Notes under the pieces: model-generated | The model's input: only the letters and a program-made list of their open reading frames with translations | Told to the model about the DNA's origin: nothing | Database searches by the model: none | From: Chloroflexota bacterium | GTDB taxonomy: Bacteria > Chloroflexota > Anaerolineae > Aggregatilineales > J027 | Assembly: GCA_013112715.1 (NCBI GenBank) | Contig: JABFGB010000002.1 | Location: 248,200 to 312,199, forward strand | DNA: 64,000 bases | Direction: 5' to 3' | Shown: one piece after another, positions 1 to 8,417 of the stretch | Position numbering within the stretch: the first letter of the stretch is position 1 | How the letters are laid out: every line of letters starts with the position of its first letter | Made by a program: the position numbers and the translations under genes

Positions 1-157
1 TGTCAAGGACGCCTGTCATGACGCCATGCACAGCGAGAGCAGTGACAGCTAGTGGCTGTTGCATTCGAGCCGCCGAAATAATGCACTCAACAGCAGCGGC
101 GTAGTCTATGGCGTTAATTTCTACACCCAGTACATTGTACTTGCCGCGGTCAATCAT
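1..157 (-). CDS. WecG/TagA/CpsF-type glycosyltransferase, N-terminal fragment
   Basis: Fifty-two codons are visible before the frame leaves the left edge. The start NVLGVEINAIDYAAAVE and the later TALAVHGVMTGVLD are typical of the N-terminus of WecG/TagA/CpsF transferases, which add N-acetylmannosaminuronate, N-acetylmannosamine or similar sugars to undecaprenyl-diphosphate-linked intermediates at the inner face of the membrane. The ATG at 157 overlaps the stop of the upstream membrane transferase by 8 bases and has an AGGAG ribosome-binding site 7 bases upstream, so the two are probably translationally coupled. Placement in a polysaccharide region fits. The catalytic part lies outside the window, so the sugar specificity cannot be read. 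Confidence 0.75.
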   Translation of the reverse strand, partial: MIDRGKYNVLGVEINAIDYAAAVECIISAARMQQPLAVTALAVHGVMTGVLD

Positions 158-2564
158 CCGAGTTCTCCTGCACCGTAATGGGGAGAAGCGTGGCGATACG
201 ATTGCTGGGAACCACGCCGAGGTCGGGGTTACGCACCGCCAAATTTTCACCAGTGACGTAGTTGTAGACCGTGACTTCCAGATAATACTCGCCCGGCGGT
301 AGATCGGCAGGTAGTTCGAGGCCATGATTATCGCGGATGGTGCGACCAATTTCCCAGCGGGATGTATGCCCAAAAGTGGCAATAGGCAACCCGTCTTGCT
401 GGACAATGGGGCGGTGGGTGGCGTCGGAGATGCGAACGCTGACATTGTAATCCGTAACCATCGGTTGCAGTGCCGACCAAACAATCGAAACAGGGACAAC
501 ATCGCCCGGTTGGTAAGTGGTGCCGCGTGGCAGGTCATAGCCCAACAGCCCTAAAAGCTCACCAAAAATGTAATTTGTCCGGTAGACTGATGGGACACTT
601 GGGACATCCACTGTGTCGTACAAAATGGCGCGTGCTGTTTGGCTGACGGTGTATTCACGGACAGGAAAGTAACGAATCGTCAGTAAGCGTTCGGCAGGGC
701 GAATCGCATCCGTTATAAATGGCCCTGATGCGGCTACAAACCATAGGCGGCGATAATGATCCGGCGCCCAATCGAGCGCATAACTCGCATAGGGGCCGAG
801 GGCGGGGTAGAGTTCGTCATCGCGGATTTCGGGTTCACCCGGCGCATAACCGCCACGCATCGGCAGAGGAAGGGTCATTAATACCGCGTCGGCTTTAAAA
901 TAATTCATGAACAGGCGTGAATACTCACCGCGTTCAATCAGAACAATATCATCGGGTTGAACTTCTTGATTGAGAATTTCGATGAGTTCAAATACATCAG
1001 ATTGGCCGCTTATATAACGTTCATCGTCGCGCAGTTGATAGATGCCTTCGCCGAGGGGGAGGATAGGCGACAAAACTACAACGGTTGTGATGGTAGCCTT
1101 TAGAGCGGTATTTAACTGGGAATGGGCCTTCTTGGCCCATACACAGAGGCCAATGCCGACAAGTAGCATCATAAGCGTCAATAGGTGCATCAACCATTCT
1201 TGCTCTACGATTGTCCATGCAGGTTGTAATTGGTCGCCGCTAAAATGATGCCAATGGTAGGGGATTTGTGACTCGCTCCAGACCCAATTGTAATCGGCCC
1301 ATTTTTGCCATTCATCAAAACGGGTTGGATCATCAAAGAGGCTAAATTGAAGTTCAGTGTAGTAGTTGGTATAAGGGACACCGAGACCAAGCCACTGCAT
1401 TCCAATGCTGACGATCAACAGTGGAATAAAGGCCAACCATCCGGCATATTGTTTGAAGGTAGTTGGCTTGCGAAAAAGCCACTCAAGCACAGGCAGCACC
1501 CATAACATTAGGATAGGCAAAAATGGCACCATATAACGTGGCCCCCATCCCCATCCGCCATTCCAAACTGTACTTTGACGGGTGACACCATAACTGGCGC
1601 TGACCGCAATCAAGGCGAGGGCTGGCCCAAGCACCAAGCGCCATTCACCATACCGCCACAACATCACCGCTCCGATCCAGCCTGCCGCCAGAATTGGCGA
1701 AAACAGCCAGATACTACGAGAGGGACTAACATGATAACCGAGAAGACTCTCTGGGACTGAATTCCATGTGAGTGTATCAACATCTGTCCAGCGGGTGAAT
1801 GAGTAACGACCTTCTTCCACGTCGGGTTGGAGGAAAAGTACCACCGTGATAAGCGTGCCAAAAATCAGCACTAGTATTACTACAGCGGGCAAAGCGTGTC
1901 GCCAGACGACCCGTGAAGGGAAAAGGGATATTAAAACGGCGGGTAGGATTAACCAGCCGATTTGTTTGGTCAAAATTGCCGCGACAATCGCTAGGGCTGC
2001 GAGTAGAGCCTGTCGCCAAACCGACTGGTGTTGTTCCATGCGTTGGTGAATTTGGGTAGCAAAGTGAAACGCCCATAACACAAAAAGGCTCATCACGGGT
2101 TCACGAAAGATCCATCGGCTATAGGGCCATGCGGCGGTGGCAACCCCAAAAATGAGCGCCCCCCACCATGCTACCCCAAGACGATGCCCGCGTTGTAGAG
2201 CAATGATATATATGCTGATTGCTGCAAGAGCCATCACAAAAATATTCAAGGTAAAAACAGTATGTAGTCGTCCAATGTCCGGCAGTTGATGACCTAGCCA
2301 AAAGAGCGGTGCCGCAATAATTACTTGGAGGGGTTCATACTTTTGTTGGGGCCATGGAGTGCCGTCTTCTTGGATACTAGGGACGACATTATAACCAATT
2401 GTCCGAGCCATTGTGCCATTTAATACAAGGCTTTGGGTGCTGTCAAAAATGATATACTCGTCGGAACTTAGCGGTAATCCACTATAGCTAAAGATGTAAG
2501 TCCCGGTTAATATCAACCAGAGGGCCAAGCCAAGCAATAGTTTTTTATTGTGGTGTTGGTTCAT
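150..2564 (-). CDS. Large GT-C-type membrane glycosyltransferase
   Basis: This 804-residue polytopic membrane protein has about a dozen hydrophobic segments in its first ~500 residues, followed by a soluble C-terminal region of about 300 residues. The first extracytoplasmic loop carries the acidic pair SSDE near residue 34, the usual place for catalytic acid residues in GT-C (ArnT/PMT-like) enzymes that use polyprenyl-phosphate sugars. The C-terminal ~120 residues (PGDVVPVSIVW and PPGEYYLEVTVYN) look like a beta-sandwich carbohydrate-binding-type module. The sugar and acceptor cannot be deduced. It lies just upstream of, and overlaps, the WecG-type gene, which suggests a shared surface-glycan pathway. 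Its start lies close to that of the divergent ABC permease, and no clear Shine-Dalgarno sequence is visible. Confidence 0.7.
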   Translation of the reverse strand: MNQHHNKKLLLGLALWLILTGTYIFSYSGLPLSSDEYIIFDSTQSLVLNGTMARTIGYNVVPSIQEDGTPWPQQKYEPLQVIIAAPLFWLGHQLPDIGRLHTVFTLNIFVMALAAISIYIIALQRGHRLGVAWWGALIFGVATAAWPYSRWIFREPVMSLFVLWAFHFATQIHQRMEQHQSVWRQALLAALAIVAAILTKQIGWLILPAVLISLFPSRVVWRHALPAVVILVLIFGTLITVVLFLQPDVEEGRYSFTRWTDVDTLTWNSVPESLLGYHVSPSRSIWLFSPILAAGWIGAVMLWRYGEWRLVLGPALALIAVSASYGVTRQSTVWNGGWGWGPRYMVPFLPILMLWVLPVLEWLFRKPTTFKQYAGWLAFIPLLIVSIGMQWLGLGVPYTNYYTELQFSLFDDPTRFDEWQKWADYNWVWSESQIPYHWHHFSGDQLQPAWTIVEQEWLMHLLTLMMLLVGIGLCVWAKKAHSQLNTALKATITTVVVLSPILPLGEGIYQLRDDERYISGQSDVFELIEILNQEVQPDDIVLIERGEYSRLFMNYFKADAVLMTLPLPMRGGYAPGEPEIRDDELYPALGPYASYALDWAPDHYRRLWFVAASGPFITDAIRPAERLLTIRYFPVREYTVSQTARAILYDTVDVPSVPSVYRTNYIFGELLGLLGYDLPRGTTYQPGDVVPVSIVWSALQPMVTDYNVSVRISDATHRPIVQQDGLPIATFGHTSRWEIGRTIRDNHGLELPADLPPGEYYLEVTVYNYVTGENLAVRNPDLGVVPSNRIATLLPITVQENSDD

Positions 2565-2598
2565 GTGTTTTGTAACTACTGACTTGGATAAGAAATTC

Positions 2599-3801
2599 TT
2601 GATTAAAAGCCAAATTCGAGTTTATACACTCTTGTCGTTTCTCAAAATGCTGTCGGTATTGGTGGGAGCGATGTTGGTTGCTGTGCAGACCCGCCTTAAA
2701 TATACCTATGGCAAACCATTGGGTGAAGACTATCAGGCCCACCCGATTGGCCTCTATCTAGTGATGGCGCTTTCGGTTGTGGTGGCTAACTTTATCATCT
2801 TGATACTCGTTCGTGTAGGGCTAAAATTGACGGTTGCCCTACGTCAGTTGTTGATCTTATGGCTGGCAACCGCCACCACTACAGGACTGGCATGGTTGTT
2901 CATACCTGCATTGTCTCAACTTCAGTTGGCCTACTTTGCGGGGGCTGCCGTGCTTTTTGCGCCATGTGTCACAGTGATTCCGGCGTTGTGGAAGGGTTCT
3001 GATGGACAACCTATTTCATTCCACCTTGCCAAACTTTGGAGCTATCGGGTTCTGCTGCTCATTTGGCTGCGCTATAACATTTTGGCCCGTTATAGCCAAG
3101 CCACTTTAGGGATTTTGTGGATTATCCTGCTGCCCCTTGCGACCTCTGGGGTACTGGCATTTGTTTTTTCGGAGTTTTTGCGAATTGGTGTAACCACGTC
3201 CGATGTTCCCTTTGTGACGTTCTTTTTGGCGGCGTTGGTTCCATGGACGCTTTTTCAACAGAGCATTACCAAAGGCTCGACCAGCATCTTTAACCAAATT
3301 GGGTTGATTATTCAGGTCTATTTCCCGCGTGAGATTTTGGTCTTGATTACCTTGGGCGAGGCACTGGTCGATGTGTTTTTTATGTTCCTCGCCATGCTAC
3401 TGATTAACGCCATAAGTGGGGTTTGGCCGAATTGGTTCTATCTCTATCTGCCCCTGTTGATTTTGATTCAAGCCGTTTTTATGTTGGGCCTGATGCTATT
3501 TTTGGGATCATTGAGTGTGCTGGTGCGTGACATCCCACAGTTGGTCGGGGTGGTGATGCAGCTTTTGTTTTATATGTCCCCCATTTTGTATCCGGCCTCA
3601 TTTATCCCGGAGCGCTATCGGTTTATTTTGGCAATCAACCCATTGGTGCCCTTATTCCAAGCCTATCGGGATGTGATTGTATATGCCAAGACACCCGATT
3701 TTTCGACCCTGTATTTTCCGTTGGTCGTTTCGATCATCGTGTTATTTATGGGTTATGTCTATTTTAAATCCAAAGAAGATGGTTTTGCGGATCGGCTATG
3801 A
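2599..3801 (+). CDS. ABC-2 type polysaccharide export permease (Wzm-like) with N-terminal membrane extension
   Basis: Residues from about 150 onward form a six-span ABC-2 permease of the O-antigen/teichoic-acid exporter type (WLRYNILARYSQATLGILW, then PREILVLITLGEALVD and YMSPILYPASFIPERYRF). It moves polyprenyl-linked glycan across the membrane together with the ATPase that follows. The first ~130 residues are an extra module of about four membrane spans containing RLKYTYGKPLGEDY, resembling the membrane-anchor part of sugar-1-phosphate transferases. The start is uncertain. ATG codons at 2548 and 2563 would overlap the divergent gene, so I prefer TTG 2599 behind GGATAAG; ATG 2647 is also possible. 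The stop overlaps the next start as ATGA. Confidence 0.8.
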   Translation: MIKSQIRVYTLLSFLKMLSVLVGAMLVAVQTRLKYTYGKPLGEDYQAHPIGLYLVMALSVVVANFIILILVRVGLKLTVALRQLLILWLATATTTGLAWLFIPALSQLQLAYFAGAAVLFAPCVTVIPALWKGSDGQPISFHLAKLWSYRVLLLIWLRYNILARYSQATLGILWIILLPLATSGVLAFVFSEFLRIGVTTSDVPFVTFFLAALVPWTLFQQSITKGSTSIFNQIGLIIQVYFPREILVLITLGEALVDVFFMFLAMLLINAISGVWPNWFYLYLPLLILIQAVFMLGLMLFLGSLSVLVRDIPQLVGVVMQLLFYMSPILYPASFIPERYRFILAINPLVPLFQAYRDVIVYAKTPDFSTLYFPLVVSIIVLFMGYVYFKSKEDGFADRL

Positions 3802-4691
3802 CATCACCAATTGAACCCATTATCGTGGCTGAACACGTTTCTAAACGGTATGCCCAAAATGAAAGTCGTACCAGCTTACGGCATGAATTTAACGACATTG
3901 CCAAGCGGTTTTTGAAGCAGTCCATTGCCCGCAAACCCGTTGAGCCATTTTGGGCGCTACGGGATGTGTCCTTTACTGTTCCGGCGGGGCAAACCGTTGG
4001 CATTGTAGGGCGTAATGGGTCTGGCAAAAGCACCCTGTTCCGAACCTTATGCGGGATTACCCACCCGACGGAAGGGTATGTGTCTGTGCGCGGGCGTTTC
4101 TCGACGTTGATCGCGTTGGGGGCAGGGTTTAATCAGGAGCGCAGCGGACGCGAGAATATCTACCTGAGTGCAGCTATTCAAGGTGTTCCCCCGCGTGAGA
4201 TTGAACATGCGATCCATGACATTATTGAGTTTGCGGAATTGGGCCAGTTTATTGACCTGCCTGTGAAGCGATATTCCAGCGGGATGTATGCCCGGCTTGG
4301 ATTTAGCATCGCGGTGCATTTGAAACCCGATATTTTGTTTGTAGACGAAATTTTGGCGGTTGGGGATGCGGCCTTTCAGGATAAGTGCATCGAGCGGATT
4401 TTGGAGATGAAAGCCAGTGGACTGACCATGCTCATTGTGACCCACCAAACCGCTCAAGTGATGAGACTGTGTGATCGGGCGATTTGGCTGCATAAGGGTC
4501 GTATGATGATGGATGGGGATACCAAAACGGTGATGGAGAAATATCACCAGATGATTTATGAAACCGAAATCCTGCCGACCCTCAATACACCATCAGAGGC
4601 GACACCAGCAACGACACCTGAGTCAACAGCCGAGGCAGGGCCGGAGATTCAATCAGCACCCGTTAGGTTAAGTACCCCCGATGCGCCGTAA
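3798..4691 (+). CDS. ABC transporter ATP-binding protein for polysaccharide export (Wzt/TagH-like)
   Basis: This 297-residue ATPase powers the permease encoded just upstream; the two genes overlap by four bases, so translation is coupled. Visible motifs are the Walker A GIVGRNGSGKST (about residues 73-84), the ABC signature YSSGMYARLGFS, Walker B PDILFVDEILAVGD and the switch histidine in IVTHQTAQV. The YSSGM form of the signature is characteristic of polysaccharide/teichoic acid exporters. After the nucleotide-binding domain there is only a short Thr/Pro/Glu-rich tail, so the carbohydrate-recognition domain of E. coli O9a-type Wzt is missing. The 3' end overlaps the convergent C39-like gene by 24 bases. 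Confidence 0.9.
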   Translation: MTSPIEPIIVAEHVSKRYAQNESRTSLRHEFNDIAKRFLKQSIARKPVEPFWALRDVSFTVPAGQTVGIVGRNGSGKSTLFRTLCGITHPTEGYVSVRGRFSTLIALGAGFNQERSGRENIYLSAAIQGVPPREIEHAIHDIIEFAELGQFIDLPVKRYSSGMYARLGFSIAVHLKPDILFVDEILAVGDAAFQDKCIERILEMKASGLTMLIVTHQTAQVMRLCDRAIWLHKGRMMMDGDTKTVMEKYHQMIYETEILPTLNTPSEATPATTPESTAEAGPEIQSAPVRLSTPDAP

Positions 4692-6065
4692 GGCAATCGC
4701 GGCCAGTTCATAGTTGGGATTGCGCTGGAGGGCCTCTTGATACTCGGTTTGAGCAAGAGCATAATTGCCCTGAATTTCGTAGACTCGCCCCAAGTAGTAA
4801 TACATCTCTTCGACGTAAGAAGTCGTCTTGAGGGTGCTGTTGACCAGTGTTAACACATCTTCAAGGCGGCTGGTTTGCAGCAGGGCTTCGAATACCCCAT
4901 ATTGATACCAGAAAAACCGATAAGGCAGGCCGAGATCAAGGGCTTGTTGATAGGCGGTCACGGCTTCGGGGTAGCGCCCAATGGAGGTTAGGGATGTCCC
5001 CAAATTTGACCACGCATAGGGGTTTTCGGGGTCGCTGGCGGCTTCTTGTTGGGCGACTTGGGCTGCTTTTTGACGGTTGAGACTCTCAACCCAATCTGAC
5101 CCCAAAAAGGCTGCCAACTCGCTCTCCCTCTCTGGCCCATAGATGACGATAAAGTTGCGATTAAAAGACTGCCACTGACTGTCAAATTTGGCGCTTGGAT
5201 AGGTGACGGTTGGTCGGTTATCACGACCTAAATAGGAATCATAGACGGTGACCGTGTCAGCAGTAGTGTCATAGGCGATGACGGTTTCATAATGCCCAAA
5301 CCAACCTTCCCCCGCAGGCTCATAGCCTGATTCCACAATCACCACAAAACGATTGGCGATCAACCAGCGGATTTGGTCGAGTGAACCCGCCATACGCCAA
5401 ATGGCTTTTAGGTTGGTGAAGCGGTTGACGTAATCCACCATTTGCTGCGGCGTAACATTTTTGTCTTCCCGGTCAGGTTTCAGATAATTAGCGGTATCAT
5501 CCTGCGTGCCCTGCCAATTGAAATAGGACAAACCCATCGCTAAATTTGCAGGCCCACAATTGTTCCAGCCCTGTCGAAAAAACTTGACCCCTTCCAGTGT
5601 ATAGGCTTGTGGTGGAGGCAGTGGGGTTGGGGTAGGCGGAATCGGTGTTGGGCTTGGCGGGACGGTTGGCGGCAGAGTGGGTGCAGCAGCGGTCAAAACA
5701 AAGGCGGTTTGCGTTTGGGCCACAAAAATGGATTCCAGCGTCGCCCCATTATCAATCGTAGGCGTTAGGGATGGAGTGGGGGTTAGGCTGGGTGGCAGGG
5801 TATTGGTCGGCGTGAGGGTCGGGGCAGGCGTATGGGTGATGACTTGATAGGCCACCACCCGCTTGGGGGATGTGGACTCGGCCCGTCGAAAGTGAAATTC
5901 TGGCAAGACAACGGGCAGCACGATAAAAATTAACAAAATTGGCACGACAAAGCCAACGTTAAAGCCGAAAATGAGCCACGCCAAACGGCCTGACCAATTG
6001 CTGCCTTCTTCATATTCCCATTGATCTACGGTTTGTAGACGGGGGATAGGGCGGCCTTGATCCAT
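4668..6065 (-). CDS. Membrane-tethered C39-like peptidase/TPR protein
   Basis: Residues 28-52 form one membrane span with a short cytoplasmic N-terminus. A Thr/Pro-rich linker (about 78-152, TPTPTP-like) leads to a C39-like papain-fold domain with Cys170 in NNCGPAN, His258 in GHYETVIAYD and Asp276 in YDSYLG. These fit the catalytic Cys-His-Asp triad. The last ~120 residues hold three or so tetratricopeptide repeats (YAWSNLGTSLTSIGRYPEAV, YYYLGRVYEIQGNYALAQ). The domain probably faces the outside. Bacterial C39-like proteins cleave peptides or wall cross-bridges, but the substrate is unknown here. It follows the 471-residue unknown gene after 18 bases, suggesting co-transcription. Confidence 0.75.
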   Translation of the reverse strand: MDQGRPIPRLQTVDQWEYEEGSNWSGRLAWLIFGFNVGFVVPILLIFIVLPVVLPEFHFRRAESTSPKRVVAYQVITHTPAPTLTPTNTLPPSLTPTPSLTPTIDNGATLESIFVAQTQTAFVLTAAAPTLPPTVPPSPTPIPPTPTPLPPPQAYTLEGVKFFRQGWNNCGPANLAMGLSYFNWQGTQDDTANYLKPDREDKNVTPQQMVDYVNRFTNLKAIWRMAGSLDQIRWLIANRFVVIVESGYEPAGEGWFGHYETVIAYDTTADTVTVYDSYLGRDNRPTVTYPSAKFDSQWQSFNRNFIVIYGPERESELAAFLGSDWVESLNRQKAAQVAQQEAASDPENPYAWSNLGTSLTSIGRYPEAVTAYQQALDLGLPYRFFWYQYGVFEALLQTSRLEDVLTLVNSTLKTTSYVEEMYYYLGRVYEIQGNYALAQTEYQEALQRNPNYELAAIALRRIGGT

Positions 6066-6083
6066 CCCACTACTCCAAAATTT

Positions 6084-7499
6084 TTAGTTCATGCGTTTCC
6101 ACGTTGATCCCACCCAGCGGAAGATGATTTGTTCACGCTGACTGGTGTCATTCGGGTTAGAAAGGGCGTCCACATAGGCAAACAAATTCCCATCCGGGTC
6201 GCTGGTGATGACGGTTCCGTTTACTTCTGGGGTGATTTGATTGGGATCATAGCTGACGCAGCGAATGTTGGCCGCCGCCGTCGCGTTGGGGGTTTCATCA
6301 TATAACTGATAACAAGCGGGTTGATTCTGTTCACTGAGAGTCTTTTCGATTTCCAAACGCCATTGGAAAAAATCGTTCCAATAGAAACCATTAAGACGCT
6401 CAAGCCCCAAATCTTGAAGGGCGACGCTGCCTGTTACGGCTTGTAAATCGCTGAAAGTTGAATCAGGGCGTAGAGTATTCAAAATTTGACCGGGGGCACT
6501 TGCTCCAAACGCGGCGGTAAAGGTCGTAAAAAAGCGGGACCCATCTGCCGGGTTGGAGGTAAATTCACCTGCCAGCCAAGCGGCAACTTCGCGCTGCAAC
6601 CATGCGGCGTCGCTGTAGGGGTTGGGTTGGAAGTTAAGGCCGCGACTGTAAGTCACGAGTTTTTCGGCTAATAGTTGGGCAAGCATGGCCTCAGTTTCGG
6701 GTGTGAAAGGCACATCGTTACGGGCACGTCCCACCAATAGGGGTGAGGGTAGACGGACTTTCCATTCCTCGTATAAATCCCATTCCGGACCGGGTAGCGT
6801 TTCGGGGGTGATTTCGATGGTCAATTGTACTTGACCCGCCGAGCAAATCAGCAGGGTGCAGGCTTCGTCCCACCAACCATCTACTTGATTTGCCAATGCC
6901 TCCGCCATGCGACGGTCAAGTTCATGATAGGTGACTTTAAGACTGCCCTTATCAATCGTTTTTTCATCGCCCCAAAATTCGACATCTGGGGGGACACGCC
7001 GCCAGCCGGCTTGACCATTGACGTTGTCTTCATAGAGCCAATAAAACCACACAACGCGATAGGGCACACCTGCGATTTTTTCTTCTAGGACGACTCGTCC
7101 GCGCGGCTCATCTATGGTGATGGAGACCACCTTGCCAGTTAATTCCAATAGCCCCGCCTGTTTGAGTTCCTGATATTCATTGAAGAGATCACGTTGATTT
7201 TGCAGCCAATCTTCGCTGGCACTGCGCTTAACTTGCATGTAGTTGGATAGGTTGCCGACCTTAATGGCAGTAATTTCAACGTCTACCGTATCTAGTAGAT
7301 TCTGACGCACCTGATTATCTACGGCACGTAGCCGCCAAATGATGCCACCCAAGATACCGCCAAGAAGACAAGCCAAAACTGCCATGCCCAATAGTAAGTT
7401 GCGCCGCTGCCGACGCCGATAGCGCTTGGCGTTGGGGTCTTCGGTAGCCCGTTGTTTGGCCCGCTCCGATTCAATTTGCCAGTCGAGTTGGATACCCAT
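6084..7499 (-). CDS. Unknown single-span membrane protein
   Basis: I do not recognise this 471-residue protein. Residues 1-30 are charged and cytoplasmic (several Arg-rich stretches, e.g. RYRRRQRR), residues ~31-54 form one membrane span, and the rest is probably extracytoplasmic. The exported part is rich in Trp and acidic residues and shows no repeat, lipobox or catalytic motif that I can name. The segment MLAQLLAEKLVTYSRGLNFQP onward resembles the basic-protease-like or helical tail seen in some Chloroflexota proteins of unknown role. It is 18 bases upstream of the C39-like/TPR gene on the same strand, and both share the topology of a short cytoplasmic tail plus a large outer domain, so the two may act together. 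That partnership is inference. Confidence 0.6.
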   Translation of the reverse strand: MGIQLDWQIESERAKQRATEDPNAKRYRRRQRRNLLLGMAVLACLLGGILGGIIWRLRAVDNQVRQNLLDTVDVEITAIKVGNLSNYMQVKRSASEDWLQNQRDLFNEYQELKQAGLLELTGKVVSITIDEPRGRVVLEEKIAGVPYRVVWFYWLYEDNVNGQAGWRRVPPDVEFWGDEKTIDKGSLKVTYHELDRRMAEALANQVDGWWDEACTLLICSAGQVQLTIEITPETLPGPEWDLYEEWKVRLPSPLLVGRARNDVPFTPETEAMLAQLLAEKLVTYSRGLNFQPNPYSDAAWLQREVAAWLAGEFTSNPADGSRFFTTFTAAFGASAPGQILNTLRPDSTFSDLQAVTGSVALQDLGLERLNGFYWNDFFQWRLEIEKTLSEQNQPACYQLYDETPNATAAANIRCVSYDPNQITPEVNGTVITSDPDGNLFAYVDALSNPNDTSQREQIIFRWVGSTWKRMN

Positions 7500-7598
7500 T
7501 CAATTTGTTCCAGTAAACCTAGTCCAAGAGGGCCTTAGACTAGGAAATTCGAGGAAGTCTGTCAAGAATGCTTTGCCAGTGATTCGCCTACGCCTGTC

Positions 7599-8393
7599 TT
7601 AAAGCTGGGCTGGAGTCACATCTCCCACCAAAATCCGTTGTACTCCATCGTGACTGTCTCTGACCAACAGCGCACCCATCGCATCTACGTTTTCGGCGAT
7701 GCCCGAAATAATTCCACCAGTGGTGTGGATATGGACGGTTTGACCAATAGTAGAAAGCCATGTTCGCCATGTATCCAATAAAACTGGCTCGGAAATTTTG
7801 TCCACCCAGTTTTCAAGATGAGCGATTATCTCCGCCGCAAGGGTGGCGCGACTGACCGCCTCTTGGGTAAAAGCCTCAAGGCTGACCGCTCCGTCTGCTA
7901 AGGGTGTGCCCATAAAATTCACCCGCACATTGATGCCAACCCCCACAATGACGGCCTGCAATTGGTCGCCCAACCAAAGGGCCTCGGTCAAAATGCCTGC
8001 CACTTTGCGTCCGGCCAGTTGAACATCGTTGGGCCACTTGAGTTTAATCACACCCGGAATCAGTAGGGGATTGAGGGTTTCGGCAACAGCGACACCTGCG
8101 GCCATCGTAACTCGCTGCAAGTGTTCGGGAACCAAGCGGGGACGCAGAATGATGCTCATGGCAAGGGCTTGTCCGGCAGGGGTGTGCCACTGGCGATTGA
8201 GGCGACCTCGACCCGCCACCTGTTCATCCGCGATGACTACGGCGTATGAGGGCAGGCCCGGTTCAGTATGCAGCCATTCGCGGGCCATATCCATCGTACT
8301 GTTGACACGGGAATAAAATCGAAACGGGTGGTGTTTTAGGGCCTCTTTTAGGGACGCCTCGTTCAAAACGTCGGACGGGTTGGATACTACCAT
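7599..8393 (-). CDS. birA: Biotin--[acetyl-CoA-carboxylase] ligase (BirA)
   Basis: This 264-residue enzyme makes biotinyl-AMP from biotin and ATP and transfers biotin to the lysine of biotin carboxyl carrier proteins in the cytoplasm. The biotin/adenylate loop reads AGRGRLNRQW (family GRGRxGRxW), followed by KLKWPNDVQLAGRKVAGILTE, whose KWPND and lysine are ligase hallmarks. The small C-terminal SH3-like domain is visible (GIISGIAENVDAMGALLVRD). There is no N-terminal winged helix, so this is a ligase-only form and not the repressor form. It starts 24 bases after the sugar transferase gene on the same strand and may share its transcript without a shared function. Confidence 0.93.
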   Translation of the reverse strand: MVVSNPSDVLNEASLKEALKHHPFRFYSRVNSTMDMAREWLHTEPGLPSYAVVIADEQVAGRGRLNRQWHTPAGQALAMSIILRPRLVPEHLQRVTMAAGVAVAETLNPLLIPGVIKLKWPNDVQLAGRKVAGILTEALWLGDQLQAVIVGVGINVRVNFMGTPLADGAVSLEAFTQEAVSRATLAAEIIAHLENWVDKISEPVLLDTWRTWLSTIGQTVHIHTTGGIISGIAENVDAMGALLVRDSHDGVQRILVGDVTPAQL

Positions 8394-8417
8394 AAATTTA
8401 GGTTGTTCCTCTAATCA

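Noticed and set aside
4047..4547. 166-codon open frame on the minus strand
   Set aside because: It is antisense to the ABC ATPase, whose Walker and signature motifs fix the coding strand.
5570..5840. DNA tandem repeat
   Set aside because: This is the coding image of a Thr/Pro-rich linker; no unit of fixed length is kept.
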